NCBI GenBank assembly: GCA_002711125.1
Contig: PAHN01000004.1
Coordinates: 258,017-301,952, forward strand
Origin: Flavobacteriales bacterium
GTDB lineage: Bacteria > Bacteroidota > Bacteroidia > Flavobacteriales > BACL11
Direction: 5' to 3'
Length of the DNA stretch: 43,936 bases
The notes beneath the pieces were generated by a model. It was given only the letters and a program-made list of their open reading frames with translations. It had not been told where the DNA came from and did not search any database. Shown here piece by piece: positions 36,922 to 43,936 of the stretch (positions are counted from its first letter, which is position 1; the number at the start of each line of letters is the position of its first letter). Both the position numbers and the translations under genes were made by a program.

Positions 36922-36929
36922 CAAATATA
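36922..36929 (-). promoter_or_regulatory. -7 promoter box of the ABC exporter operon
   Basis: TATATTTG on the minus strand is a full TAnnTTTG match, 15 bases before the GTG start. An inverted repeat lies immediately upstream, over the -33 region. Confidence 0.6.
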
Positions 36930-36936
36930 AGAATCA

Positions 36937-36955
36937 AACGCAGCATTGTTGCGTT
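36937..36955. repeat. Inverted repeat in the ABC operon promoter (possible operator)
   Basis: AACGCA (36937-36942) and TGCGTT (36950-36955) are perfect 6-base arms around a 7-base spacer, unusually G+C-rich for this DNA. It lies 8-26 bases upstream of the -7 box, where the -33 element should be, so a protein bound here would affect initiation. Confidence 0.4.
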
Positions 36956-36983
36956 ATTTTTAAATAATCAATTAATTTTTTCT

Positions 36984-37025
36984 AATCAAAAAAGACCACA
37001 TAATTTACAATAAAATTTTTTGATT
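36984..37025. repeat. 10-base inverted repeat, AATCAAAAAA/TTTTTTGATT
   Basis: Arms at 36984-36993 and 37016-37025 with a 22-base loop, between the SDR gene end and the ABC operon promoter. On the minus strand it could act as a weak terminator for the SDR gene, but the stem is almost pure A-T. Confidence 0.3.
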
Positions 37026-37053
37026 GAGAGAATTATTAATAATCAAAATAATA

Positions 37054-37704
37054 TCAAAAATTAACTAACTCTTTACTAGTAAATATTTGTAATCTTGTGT
37101 CTTTATCTTTAAAAGAATTTTTTACTATAATCTGGGCAAGATATTTTACATGTATGGGCTTTAATGATTTAAGTAATCCAAACTTATTGAGAAAATTTAA
37201 AAATTTTATTGTACGCCTTTCTACTTTTCTAGCCAATTCAGGTTGTCTAATTAAAGAAGGTGGTTGATAAATCTGAATTTTTTGAAAATTTAAATTTTTT
37301 ACTTTTTCTTCAAGTAATCCTTTAATTCCTGGATAGAAAAAAAAAGAGTTTTCATTTGCTCCAATTGATGATATCAATGAGTAATTTTTAACACCATTTG
37401 TTGCAGCAATTTTTGCAAATTCATATTGATAGGTGTAATCAACTATATATTGTTTTCTTTTGCTACCTGCCTCTGCCCTTGTAGTTCCTAGACATGAATA
37501 CAAAATATCACCAAATATTAAGCTCTTATATTTTATTAAATTATCAAAGTCAATTAATTGAATATTAATTTTACTATTATTAATTTGAATTTCTTTTCTA
37601 ACAAATAAAGTAATTTTAGAAAAATTTGAATTTTTAATTAATAAATTGACAATTTCTTTACCTGTAGCTCCTGTCCCACCAATAACTAAAGCATGTTTAT
37701 TCAT
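37054..37704 (-). CDS. Atypical SDR/NAD(P)H-binding protein (TIP30-like)
   Basis: A 216-residue Rossmann-fold protein with the nucleotide loop GGTGATGKE near residues 9-17. SCLGTTRAEAGSKRKQYIVDYTYQ (about 90-113) followed by YSLISSIGAN and PGIKGLLEEKVKNL is the arrangement of the HTATIP2/TIP30-like atypical SDR group, in which the usual YxxxK is replaced by a Tyr/Pro-Gly-x-K region. Cofactor reduction is likely; the substrate is unknown. It starts 11 bases after the Rieske oxygenase gene, so the two probably act together or at least share a message. Confidence 0.8.
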   Translation of the reverse strand: MNKHALVIGGTGATGKEIVNLLIKNSNFSKITLFVRKEIQINNSKINIQLIDFDNLIKYKSLIFGDILYSCLGTTRAEAGSKRKQYIVDYTYQYEFAKIAATNGVKNYSLISSIGANENSFFFYPGIKGLLEEKVKNLNFQKIQIYQPPSLIRQPELARKVERRTIKFLNFLNKFGLLKSLKPIHVKYLAQIIVKNSFKDKDTRLQIFTSKELVNF

Positions 37705-37715
37705 ATTGTAACTTA

Positions 37716-38795
37716 TTACTTAAAATTCATAGCATTACTGATTAAAGTATGAAAATGATGCACTCCTTTTTCCATAGTTGGAGAAAATCTTCCATGCTTA
37801 TAAAACCTTGATCCAGTACCAATTTGCACTCTCTCTACTATCTCTTCATCTTCTAATTCTACCTTATCTAACTCTGCACCAGCACCAATATTAAGTTTTG
37901 ATTCATCCCAAACATAAGACTTGAACGTAACTTCAGTTTTATTAATCGAAATTGGATTTACTAAATTTAGTGACAATCCCCAAGGGTAAAAATTAAACAT
38001 CATATTTGGAAAAACCCAAAAGTAATATGCTGCAATTTTTTTTCCATAATCAATTGATTCTTTGGGTAAATTAAAGCAAATGTCATTATCACTTGCAATT
38101 CCGATTTGTAAATTACTGTATTCAAATATTTCAACATCATAGTTATTAAAATCTAATACTGAATTTAATCCTTCATGTACAAAAGGTATGTGGAATCCTT
38201 CTAGATAATTATCACAATATAAAGCCCAATTTGCATTTACAATATATTTTTTAGAAAGATCCTCTCTGAACTTAAACTTTTCAATAGGCATCCACCCTAT
38301 TCTTTTATCCATGTCCTTTATTAAATGGTCAAATTTAATTTTTGGATTAAGTGATGTGAATAAAAATTGCCTCCACCGTTTTACAGGTATTTGTTTTAAG
38401 TCATCCTCTTTAGATGGAAAATTCATCATCCCTTCACATTTTGGCATAAATTTAAAATTACCATTAAGGTCAAATTGTTTTCCATGATAATTACATGTTA
38501 TATTTTTTTTAATTAAACATGGTTTATCAATTAAAATATTGCCTCTATGTGTACAAACGTTAGAAAAACATTTAATTTCCTTATTTTTTATAAGCAAAAG
38601 AGGTTCTGGTAATAATTTATTGAGATACATAAATGGATATACATTTTGTTTTTCATTTAAATTTCTTGTGTCAGTTACTATAAGCCAATTATTTGCAAAT
38701 ATATTATCTACAGATTGCATGAAACTAGAATGAGAATTATAAAATTCACCTTCAAGAGTATTTGCAAGATTTATGTTGGAATTAATTTTTCGCAT
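37716..38795 (-). CDS. Rieske non-heme iron oxygenase, alpha subunit
   Basis: The Rieske [2Fe-2S] site is C81-T-H83 and C101-x2-H104 within NVCTHRGN and TCNYHGKQF. The catalytic domain supplies the mononuclear iron ligands H202 and H207 in [16 protein letters not shown] and an acidic residue at D316/E317 in the late [12 protein letters not shown] motif, followed by [15 protein letters not shown]. The length of 359 fits the homo-oligomeric oxygenases that act on aromatic or quaternary-amine substrates. No ferredoxin or reductase gene is nearby, so electrons must come from elsewhere or via the SDR partner. The substrate is unresolved. The ATG is five bases after its -7 box. Confidence 0.87.
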   Translation of the reverse strand: MRKINSNINLANTLEGEFYNSHSSFMQSVDNIFANNWLIVTDTRNLNEKQNVYPFMYLNKLLPEPLLLIKNKEIKCFSNVCTHRGNILIDKPCLIKKNITCNYHGKQFDLNGNFKFMPKCEGMMNFPSKEDDLKQIPVKRWRQFLFTSLNPKIKFDHLIKDMDKRIGWMPIEKFKFREDLSKKYIVNANWALYCDNYLEGFHIPFVHEGLNSVLDFNNYDVEIFEYSNLQIGIASDNDICFNLPKESIDYGKKIAAYYFWVFPNMMFNFYPWGLSLNLVNPISINKTEVTFKSYVWDESKLNIGAGAELDKVELEDEEIVERVQIGTGSRFYKHGRFSPTMEKGVHHFHTLISNAMNFK

Positions 38796-38800
38796 ATCTG

Positions 38801-38808
38801 CAAAAATA
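38801..38808 (-). promoter_or_regulatory. -7 promoter box of the Rieske-SDR operon
   Basis: TATTTTTG on the minus strand, five bases before the ATG, implying a leaderless message. It lies within the T-run of the tRNA-Ser terminator. Confidence 0.55.
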
Positions 38809-38835
38809 AAAAATCCTAACTTAAAGTTAGGATTT
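38805..38835 (-). terminator. Rho-independent terminator after tRNA-Ser
   Basis: Perfect 10-base stem, on the minus strand AAATCCTAAC with GTTAGGATTT (plus-strand 38811-38820 and 38826-38835), five-base loop, then TTTTTTATTTTT. It starts four bases after the tRNA 3' end. Confidence 0.8.
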
Positions 38836-38839
38836 TATG

Positions 38840-38924
38840 CGGAGAGAGAGGGATTCGAACCCCCGGTACATTGCTGCACAATGGTTTTCAAGACCACCGC
38901 ATTCGACCACTCTGCCATCTCTCC
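38840..38924 (-). tRNA. tRNA-Ser (anticodon TGA)
   Basis: About 85 bases with the long variable arm of class II tRNAs. Acceptor GGAGAGA pairs with TCTCTCC, anticodon stem-loop GGTCTTGAAAACC gives TGA, and the T-arm is GGGGG-TTCGAAT-CCCTC-like. Discriminator G at 38840; CCA is not encoded. It reads UCA codons. Confidence 0.95.
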
Positions 38925-38933
38925 TTGGGTTTG

Positions 38934-38941
38934 CAAAAATA
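38934..38941 (-). promoter_or_regulatory. -7 promoter box of tRNA-Ser
   Basis: TATTTTTG on the minus strand, nine bases before the mature 5' end, with TTTTG about 19 bases further upstream at the -33 position. Confidence 0.55.
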
Positions 38942-39025
38942 GAAATTACTATCTAAACACAAAATATTTCTTAATCAAAAAAAAGTAAATTGATATTAAG
39001 ATTTTTTAAATTAGCAGAATAATTT

Positions 39026-40450
39026 ATGTATAGATTAATTTCAATATTGCTTCTTTACTGTAGTTGTTTAACAGCACAACAAATTCAGTACTACCCCACT
39101 GCAAATACATTTTGGGACGATGAAATGGTTTCTCCATACATTGAATTAAGTGTTGCCTTTGATGTAAATACATTGAAATTAATCGAAAAATCAAATTTTT
39201 TTTATGGTGAAATTGATATAAAAACAGAAATAAGTGCTTTCGATTCCATATATTATACTGATCATTACATTTGTGTCAGTCCTACGTTTAGTAAAGCTCA
39301 ATACAATAATTTATTCTTTTTTGATACGCAAAAAATTTTTTTACCAAATGGTAGTTACGACATAACAATATCTATATTTGATAAAAACGCTAATTATGAT
39401 ACTATAAATTATTTAAAAAGTATAAAAGTAGATTACCAATTTTTAGATCAAATTTATTTATCTGATATTAAGTTAATATCATTATCTGATTCTTTGGTAG
39501 AAACAAATACAATAGATGATCATAATATTTTATTAACTCCATTTGTTTCAAATTATTTTCCTCAAAATATTAATGATTTGTCATTCTATTTTGAAGTTTA
39601 TAATACTGGTAATTTTATAAGTAATAAATATCTTTTAAGAACTTACATTGAATCATTTTCTTCAAAAAAATCTTTATTTAATTATGATAAAGTAAGAAGG
39701 CAAATGATAGAAAACGAGTTGCTTCCAAGTTTTGTTTTTTCATTTGATATTGATGAGTTACCAACTGGTAATTATAATTTAGTTTGTGAATTAATAGATG
39801 AAAAAAATAATTTGATTGATTTTAAAAAGACATTTTTTCAAAGAAGTAATTCTATTACTTCTTATTCAAATGATGATATAGATGTTGTATCAATTTCAGG
39901 TACATTTGTAGAAAACATCACTGAAAAAGAAGTATTATCACTTTATATAGATTATTTGTACCCTATTTGCTCCCCTAATGAAAATATATTCGCTCAAAAT
40001 CAACTTAGAGAAGGTAATATTAAGTTAATGCAAAAGTTTTTTTTAAATTTTTGGAAGAGTAGAAATTCTATTAATCCTGAAGATGCATGGTCTAATTATC
40101 ATCAAAAAGTAAAAAGTGTAAATAATGATTTTACTAACTTTAAAATACCTGGTTATCTTACAGATAGAGGAAGGGTTTATTTACAATATGGCCCTCCAAA
40201 TACAATTCATTCTGTTGAAAATGCATCTTCTTCATATCCTTATGAAATATGGCATTATTATAAATTAAAAAATCAAAGTGACAGAAAATTTGTTTTTGTT
40301 AATACTGATTTTGCTACAAATGAATATAGATTAGAATTTTCTAATGTTTTTGGAGAAGTTTCAAATTCAGAATGGTATGATAAAATAGAGCAAAGTAATT
40401 CACCTACATTTGGAGATGATTTTAATAATAATTACATTAATCCAAGATAG
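39026..40450 (+). CDS. GWxTD-domain exported protein
   Basis: A 474-residue protein with an N-terminal signal peptide (about residues 1-17; LLLYCSC could also be a lipobox). The first 270 residues look like beta-rich domains with no clear family. The C-terminal region (about 300-410) carries NFWKSRNSINPEDAWSNYHQ and then GYLTDRGRVYLQYGPP at 376-391, corresponding to the GWxTD motif with Tyr replacing Trp. GWxTD proteins are frequent in this phylum and of unknown function. It stands 12 bases before the acyltransferase gene, suggesting cotranscription. Confidence 0.82.
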   Translation: MYRLISILLLYCSCLTAQQIQYYPTANTFWDDEMVSPYIELSVAFDVNTLKLIEKSNFFYGEIDIKTEISAFDSIYYTDHYICVSPTFSKAQYNNLFFFDTQKIFLPNGSYDITISIFDKNANYDTINYLKSIKVDYQFLDQIYLSDIKLISLSDSLVETNTIDDHNILLTPFVSNYFPQNINDLSFYFEVYNTGNFISNKYLLRTYIESFSSKKSLFNYDKVRRQMIENELLPSFVFSFDIDELPTGNYNLVCELIDEKNNLIDFKKTFFQRSNSITSYSNDDIDVVSISGTFVENITEKEVLSLYIDYLYPICSPNENIFAQNQLREGNIKLMQKFFLNFWKSRNSINPEDAWSNYHQKVKSVNNDFTNFKIPGYLTDRGRVYLQYGPPNTIHSVENASSSYPYEIWHYYKLKNQSDRKFVFVNTDFATNEYRLEFSNVFGEVSNSEWYDKIEQSNSPTFGDDFNNNYINPR

Positions 40451-40461
40451 AATTTTAATCT

Positions 40462-41319
40462 ATGATTACTAAAATACTGTATTATTCTTTGATAATTCCT
40501 ATATCACTTCTACCCTTTTCAATAATCTATATATTATCAGATATATTTTATATCATTATCTATTATTTACTTGGATATAGAAAAAATATTGTTTTAAAAA
40601 ATCTTCAAAATGCCTTTCCACATAAAAGTAAAGATGAAATCAAAAAGATTATGAAAAGTTTTTATAGACATTTTTCTGATTTGATTCTTGAAATTATAAA
40701 GGGATTTACAATTTCTAGTAGTCAGTTGTCCAAAAGATTAATCATTGAAAATTCTGAAGTTCTTGATGAGTATGCTAAAAAAAATCAAAGTATCATACTA
40801 ATGGGAGGGCATTATAATAATTGGGAAATGTGTGCTCAAGCATTTGCACTTTGTTTAAACCATAAATGTTACGGTATTTATAAACCACTTAAAAATATTT
40901 TTTTAAATAATAAAATATATACTTCTAGAACTAGATTTGGTCTTAATTTAGCATCAATGAAAAAGACAAAAAGTCTTTTTAGTAATTTAGATATAACAAA
41001 AGCTTTTTTGTTTGCCTCTGACCAAACTCCTTCTAAAAGTAAGAAATCTTATTGGTTAAATTTTTTAAATCAAGATACAGTTGTATTTACAGGTGCTGAG
41101 AGATATGCAAGAGAATATAATTTACCTGTATTTTATGTTGGAGTAAGTAAACTAAAAAGAGGTTTTTATAAAGTTAAATTTAATTTAATTACACAAAAGC
41201 CAAATGATCTTGAATTTGGAAAGGTGACAGATTTATACATGACTAATTTAGAAAAAGATATAATAATTTGCCCTGAATATTGGTTATGGACACATAAAAG
41301 ATGGAAACACACAAAATGA
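40462..41319 (+). CDS. LpxL/HtrB-type lipid acyltransferase
   Basis: Adds a secondary acyl chain to lipid A or a related lipid at the inner membrane. Two N-terminal hydrophobic segments (about 5-37) precede the family start LGYRKNIVLKNLQNAFP. The catalytic H-x4-D/E motif is H117-YNNW-E122 in MGGHYNNWEM, and FASDQTPS and FLNQDTVVFTGAERYARE follow as substrate-site motifs. The length of 285 is normal. Its stop overlaps the glycosyltransferase ATG (ATGA). Confidence 0.9.
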   Translation: MITKILYYSLIIPISLLPFSIIYILSDIFYIIIYYLLGYRKNIVLKNLQNAFPHKSKDEIKKIMKSFYRHFSDLILEIIKGFTISSSQLSKRLIIENSEVLDEYAKKNQSIILMGGHYNNWEMCAQAFALCLNHKCYGIYKPLKNIFLNNKIYTSRTRFGLNLASMKKTKSLFSNLDITKAFLFASDQTPSKSKKSYWLNFLNQDTVVFTGAERYAREYNLPVFYVGVSKLKRGFYKVKFNLITQKPNDLEFGKVTDLYMTNLEKDIIICPEYWLWTHKRWKHTK

Positions 41320-42317
41320 AGATTGCAATTGTTATATTAAATTGGAATGGGAAAGAACTTTTAGAACGTTTTTTACCTAAATTAATTAAATTTAGTAATA
41401 AGTCAAAAATTTTTGTTGTAGATAATAATTCTACAGATAATTCTATAGATTTTTTAACTACTCATTATTCTAATATTGATATTATTACAAATAAATCTAA
41501 TTTAGGTTATGCTCAAGGGTACAATGTAGCATTACAAAAAATAATGGCTGATTATTATGTTTTAATTAATTCTGACATTGAAGTAACCAAAGATTGGTTA
41601 AAGCCGCTAATTAATATTATGGAAAGTAATAAGTTAATTGCTGCTTGTCAGCCTAAAATCCTTAGTTATAATAACTCAAAATATTTTGAATATGCAGGTG
41701 CTGCAGGAGGTTTTATAGATATGTTTGGATATCCATTTTGTAGAGGAAGAATTTTTAATCATTTAGAAATGGATACTTCACAATATGAAGATAGTATCGA
41801 GATTTTTTGGGCTACAGGAGCTTGTCTTTTTGTCAGATCTTCTAGCTTTTGGGAAGTTGGAGGTTTTGATAATGATTTTTTTGCTCATCAAGAAGAAATT
41901 GATCTTTGCTGGAGATTGAAAAATAAATCATACAAAATAATGGTAGAACCTAAATCTAAAGTTTTACATGTTGGAGGAGCCACATTAGAGAAAAGCTCTC
42001 CGAAAAAAACATATTTAAATTTTAGAAACAATTTATATATGCTATTTAAGAATCTTAAGCTTATTCAACTTTTATGTATAATACCTATAAGATTAATTTT
42101 GGATGGAATAGCTGCATTTACCTTTCTTTTTAAAAGAAATGGTTTATTACATTTTTTATCGATTATTAAAGCACACCTTAAATTTTACCTAAATATTAAT
42201 AAATTAATCAAAAAAAGAATACATATTACACAAAAGACATATCACTCTGGAAAAATTAATAACTCCATTTTATTTCTAAATAAAATTAAAAAGAAAAATA
42301 AATTTTCTGATTTATGA
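41316..42317 (+). CDS. Family 2 glycosyltransferase
   Basis: Transfers a sugar from a nucleotide donor, probably to an envelope polysaccharide or glycolipid. The GT-A fold starts VILNWNGKELLERFL (7-21), then FVVDNNSTDNS (about 33-43), NLGYAQGYN, and the metal site INSDIEV with D87. WATGACLFVRSSSFWEVGGFDNDFFAHQEEIDLCWR is the acceptor-side region. The C-terminal part contains a membrane-associated hydrophobic segment and a basic tail. I start it at 41316 (333 residues), where the ATG overlaps the previous stop; an ATG five codons upstream gives METHK and is less likely. It resembles rhamnosyltransferase-type GT2 enzymes. Confidence 0.9.
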   Translation: MKIAIVILNWNGKELLERFLPKLIKFSNKSKIFVVDNNSTDNSIDFLTTHYSNIDIITNKSNLGYAQGYNVALQKIMADYYVLINSDIEVTKDWLKPLINIMESNKLIAACQPKILSYNNSKYFEYAGAAGGFIDMFGYPFCRGRIFNHLEMDTSQYEDSIEIFWATGACLFVRSSSFWEVGGFDNDFFAHQEEIDLCWRLKNKSYKIMVEPKSKVLHVGGATLEKSSPKKTYLNFRNNLYMLFKNLKLIQLLCIIPIRLILDGIAAFTFLFKRNGLLHFLSIIKAHLKFYLNINKLIKKRIHITQKTYHSGKINNSILFLNKIKKKNKFSDL

Positions 42318-42331
42318 AACAATAAAATATT

Positions 42332-42388
42332 ATGAGAAACATACTACTTATATTACTTTGCTTATCTATATATGATAGCGCTTACTAG
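42332..42388 (+). pseudogene. Possible signal-peptide-only gene remnant
   Basis: An ATG 14 bases after the glycosyltransferase stop opens an 18-codon frame reading MRNILLILLCLSIYDSAY, a signal-peptide-like sequence that then hits TAG. Nothing recognisable follows before the convergent aroQ gene. It may be the stub of a deleted exported protein, or chance. Confidence 0.3.
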
Positions 42389-42423
42389 ATAATATATAAA
42401 TATAATTAGTGACTTCTTCCCTT

Positions 42424-42837
42424 TTATACAAATGTTGATAATGCTGCTTTATATGAATCTAGTCCAAGTCCACATATTAATGCTTCACAATTAGGAGTGA
42501 GTAATGACTTATGTCGAAAATCTTCTCTGCTATAAATATTACTTATATGAATTTCAATAACAGGTGTACTAATAGCAGCAATAGCATCTGAAATAGAAAC
42601 AGATGTATGTGTATATCCACCCGCATTTAATAATATTTTATCATATGAGAAGCCTATTTCGTGTAGCTTATTTATAATTTCTCCTTCTATATTACTTTGA
42701 AAATAATCCAATTCTAATGATTTAAATTTATTTTTCAGATTTTCAAAATATGTGTCAAAAGAAATTTTACCGTAAATTGATGTTTCTCTTTTGCCTAATA
42801 AATTTAAATTTGGACCGTTTATTATTATAACTTTCAT
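42424..42837 (-). CDS. aroQ: Type II 3-dehydroquinate dehydratase
   Basis: Third step of the shikimate pathway: dehydrates 3-dehydroquinate. The type II signature is complete: NGPNLNLLGKRE (7-18) with catalytic Y22 on the flexible loop, NAGGYTHTSVSI (71-82), and EIHISNIYSREDFRHKS with H97. At 137 residues it is slightly shorter than the 145-150 typical of dodecameric enzymes. It stands alone, divergent from xerD with a 21-base gap. Confidence 0.95.
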   Translation of the reverse strand: MKVIIINGPNLNLLGKRETSIYGKISFDTYFENLKNKFKSLELDYFQSNIEGEIINKLHEIGFSYDKILLNAGGYTHTSVSISDAIAAISTPVIEIHISNIYSREDFRHKSLLTPNCEALICGLGLDSYKAALSTFV

Positions 42838-42845
42838 AATTACTG

Positions 42846-42853
42846 CAAAAATA
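42846..42853 (-). promoter_or_regulatory. -7 promoter box of aroQ
   Basis: TATTTTTG on the minus strand, eight bases before the ATG, leaving room for a leader of only a few bases. It lies almost entirely in the short gap to xerD. Confidence 0.5.
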
Positions 42854-42858
42854 TATAA

Positions 42859-43752
42859 ATGAGTTGGAAAAGTTCAATTGATGAATTCAAATATTATTTA
42901 AAAGTAGAACGTTCTTTATCAGAAAATTCTATTATGGCTTATATTAGAGACGTTAACAAATTAAGATTATTTTCTGAAAATAAAAATATTAGTGAAATAA
43001 AAGTGAAAAAAGATGATATTGTTGAGTTCATAAATCAAATAAAGCAAGATGGTATTTCTGCAAGAAGTCAAGCTAGAGTAATTTCTTCCTTAAAATCTTT
43101 TTATAAGTATTTAGCTATTGAAGATCTTATCGATATAAATCCTGTTGAACTTATCGAAAGTCCTAAGATTGGTCTTAAGCTTCCCGACACTCTATCATTA
43201 ATTGAAATAGATAAACTTATTTCTGCTATTGACTTATCATCAAAACAAGGTGAACGTAATAGAGCAATATTAGAAATGTTATATAGTTGTGGTTTAAGAG
43301 TCAGTGAATTAGTTAATCTAAAGCTTTCAAATGTGAACTTTAAGAATTCTTATCTCAAAGTTATAGGAAAGGGTCATAAAGAACGTCTTGCCCCTATTGG
43401 TTCTAAGGCATTAAAATACTTAAACCTATATGTAAACGAAGTTAGGAATCATCAAACTATTGTGAATGGAAATGAAGATTTTGTTTTTATTAATAATAGA
43501 GGTGCTAGATTATCTAGAGTAATGATTTATTTAATTATTCAAAACTTAAAACAAAAAATTGGGTTAAATAAAAAAATTGGTCCTCATACATTTAGGCATA
43601 GTTTTGCCACACATTTAATAGAGGGTGGAGCTAATTTAAGGGCTGTACAAGAAATGCTAGGGCATGAAAGTATAACAACTACAGAAATTTACACACATTT
43701 AGATAACGATTACTTAAGAAGTAATATTATTGAATTTCATCCAAGAAATTAA
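42859..43752 (+). CDS. xerD: Site-specific tyrosine recombinase XerD
   Basis: Resolves chromosome dimers at dif together with XerC. The N-terminal SAM-like DNA-binding domain covers about residues 1-90. The catalytic domain has the full tyrosine-recombinase set: R147 in CGLRVSE, K171 in GKGHKER, H243 and R246 in HTFRHSFATH, H269 in LGHES, and nucleophile Y278 in TTTEIYTHLD. The length of 297 is exactly that of the housekeeping Xer proteins, and no phage or integron context is present, so it is not an element integrase. XerC cannot be excluded. Its TAA overlaps the next ATG by one base. Confidence 0.93.
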   Translation: MSWKSSIDEFKYYLKVERSLSENSIMAYIRDVNKLRLFSENKNISEIKVKKDDIVEFINQIKQDGISARSQARVISSLKSFYKYLAIEDLIDINPVELIESPKIGLKLPDTLSLIEIDKLISAIDLSSKQGERNRAILEMLYSCGLRVSELVNLKLSNVNFKNSYLKVIGKGHKERLAPIGSKALKYLNLYVNEVRNHQTIVNGNEDFVFINNRGARLSRVMIYLIIQNLKQKIGLNKKIGPHTFRHSFATHLIEGGANLRAVQEMLGHESITTTEIYTHLDNDYLRSNIIEFHPRN

Positions 43753-43936
43753 TGAGCATTGAAAATAATATAATTAAAATGTATTATTTGAAGGCAATTC
43801 AATGGTTTATGGTTGCTATGCCGATTATTGTTCTTTTTTTTCAGGATCATGATTTATCATTAACTCAAGTCATGATATTACAAGCTATTTATTCTTTAGT
43901 AATAGTTTTATTTGAAATACCATCTGGATTTATGGC
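43752..43936 (+). CDS. MFS-type transporter (N-terminal part, cut by window end)
   Basis: The frame opens with an ATG overlapping the xerD stop by one base and stays open to the window edge (61 codons). It reads two hydrophobic segments, the first around IQWFMVAMPIIVLFF and the second around VMILQAIYSLVIVLFEIPSG. FEIPSGFMA at the end of the second helix is the usual beginning of the MFS motif A loop. The substrate and full length are unknown. Confidence 0.7.
   Translation, partial: MSIENNIIKMYYLKAIQWFMVAMPIIVLFFQDHDLSLTQVMILQAIYSLVIVLFEIPSGFM

Noticed and set aside
42859-43752. Tyrosine recombinase as a mobile-element integrase
   Set aside because: Length and motifs match housekeeping XerD/XerC, and no element genes, attachment repeats or tRNA end are beside it.

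Overview
The window looks like a chromosome segment of a marine, flavobacteria-like member of the Bacteroidota. Base composition is strongly A+T-rich and genes are packed with gaps of a few bases or ATGA-type overlaps. Many genes are preceded by a Bacteroidota-type -7 box, TAnnTTTG. Gene content and order are also typical of the phylum: ligA-DUF6913-dapA; bamD-rpoZ-coaBC-DUF4835-recN; ndk, recF-DUF721, TPR protein and ribH together; a GWxTD-domain protein; and a cyclophilin/FKBP lipoprotein. Most of the window is housekeeping. No CRISPR array, insertion sequence, prophage or complete defence system was seen.

Layout. 1-147 is the tail of an unidentified gene. 161-3547 (minus) is ribD, a DMT permease, a YigZ/IMPACT protein and an M42-type peptidase. 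3582-8308 (plus) is prmC, an NTF2-like protein, ligA, DUF6913 and dapA, followed by a terminator and a secreted glutathione peroxidase. 9025-13883 (plus) is bamD, rpoZ, coaBC, DUF4835 and recN; fabI follows with its own promoter. 14792-16404 (plus) is a sulfotransferase-like protein paired with a class IV aminotransferase. clpC (minus) is divergent from gyrA; gyrA is followed by a secreted TPR protein and a large secreted metzincin. Downstream of the metzincin lies an apparent deletion scar that joins the start of a caspase-like gene to the end of an endonuclease/exonuclease/phosphatase gene.

25.6-33.1 kb holds small exported proteins, nrnA with the dual-domain prolyl isomerase, ndk convergent with recF-DUF721, and the divergent TPR-BI-1-ribH group. 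33.16-38.92 kb is bracketed by tRNA-Arg(TCT) and tRNA-Ser(TGA). It carries, all on the minus strand, a Rieske oxygenase with an atypical SDR, and an ABC-2 exporter operon that ends in a tiny Cys/His-rich lipoprotein. 39.0-43.9 kb holds the GWxTD protein, a lipid A-type acyltransferase overlapping a glycosyltransferase, aroQ, xerD and the start of an MFS transporter.

Functional links: ribD and ribH both belong to riboflavin synthesis but sit about 29 kb apart. ligA, recN, recF, DUF721, gyrA and xerD serve DNA replication, repair and topology. bamD, the LpxL-like acyltransferase and the glycosyltransferase serve the outer envelope. The points most worth a second look are the caspase/EEP scar, the sulfotransferase-aminotransferase pair, the ABC-lipoprotein operon, a possible frameshifted Cys-rich secreted peptide, and promoters so close to start codons that they imply leaderless mRNAs. 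I did not find a clearly new multi-gene system. All family calls rest on motifs read by eye, without database searches.
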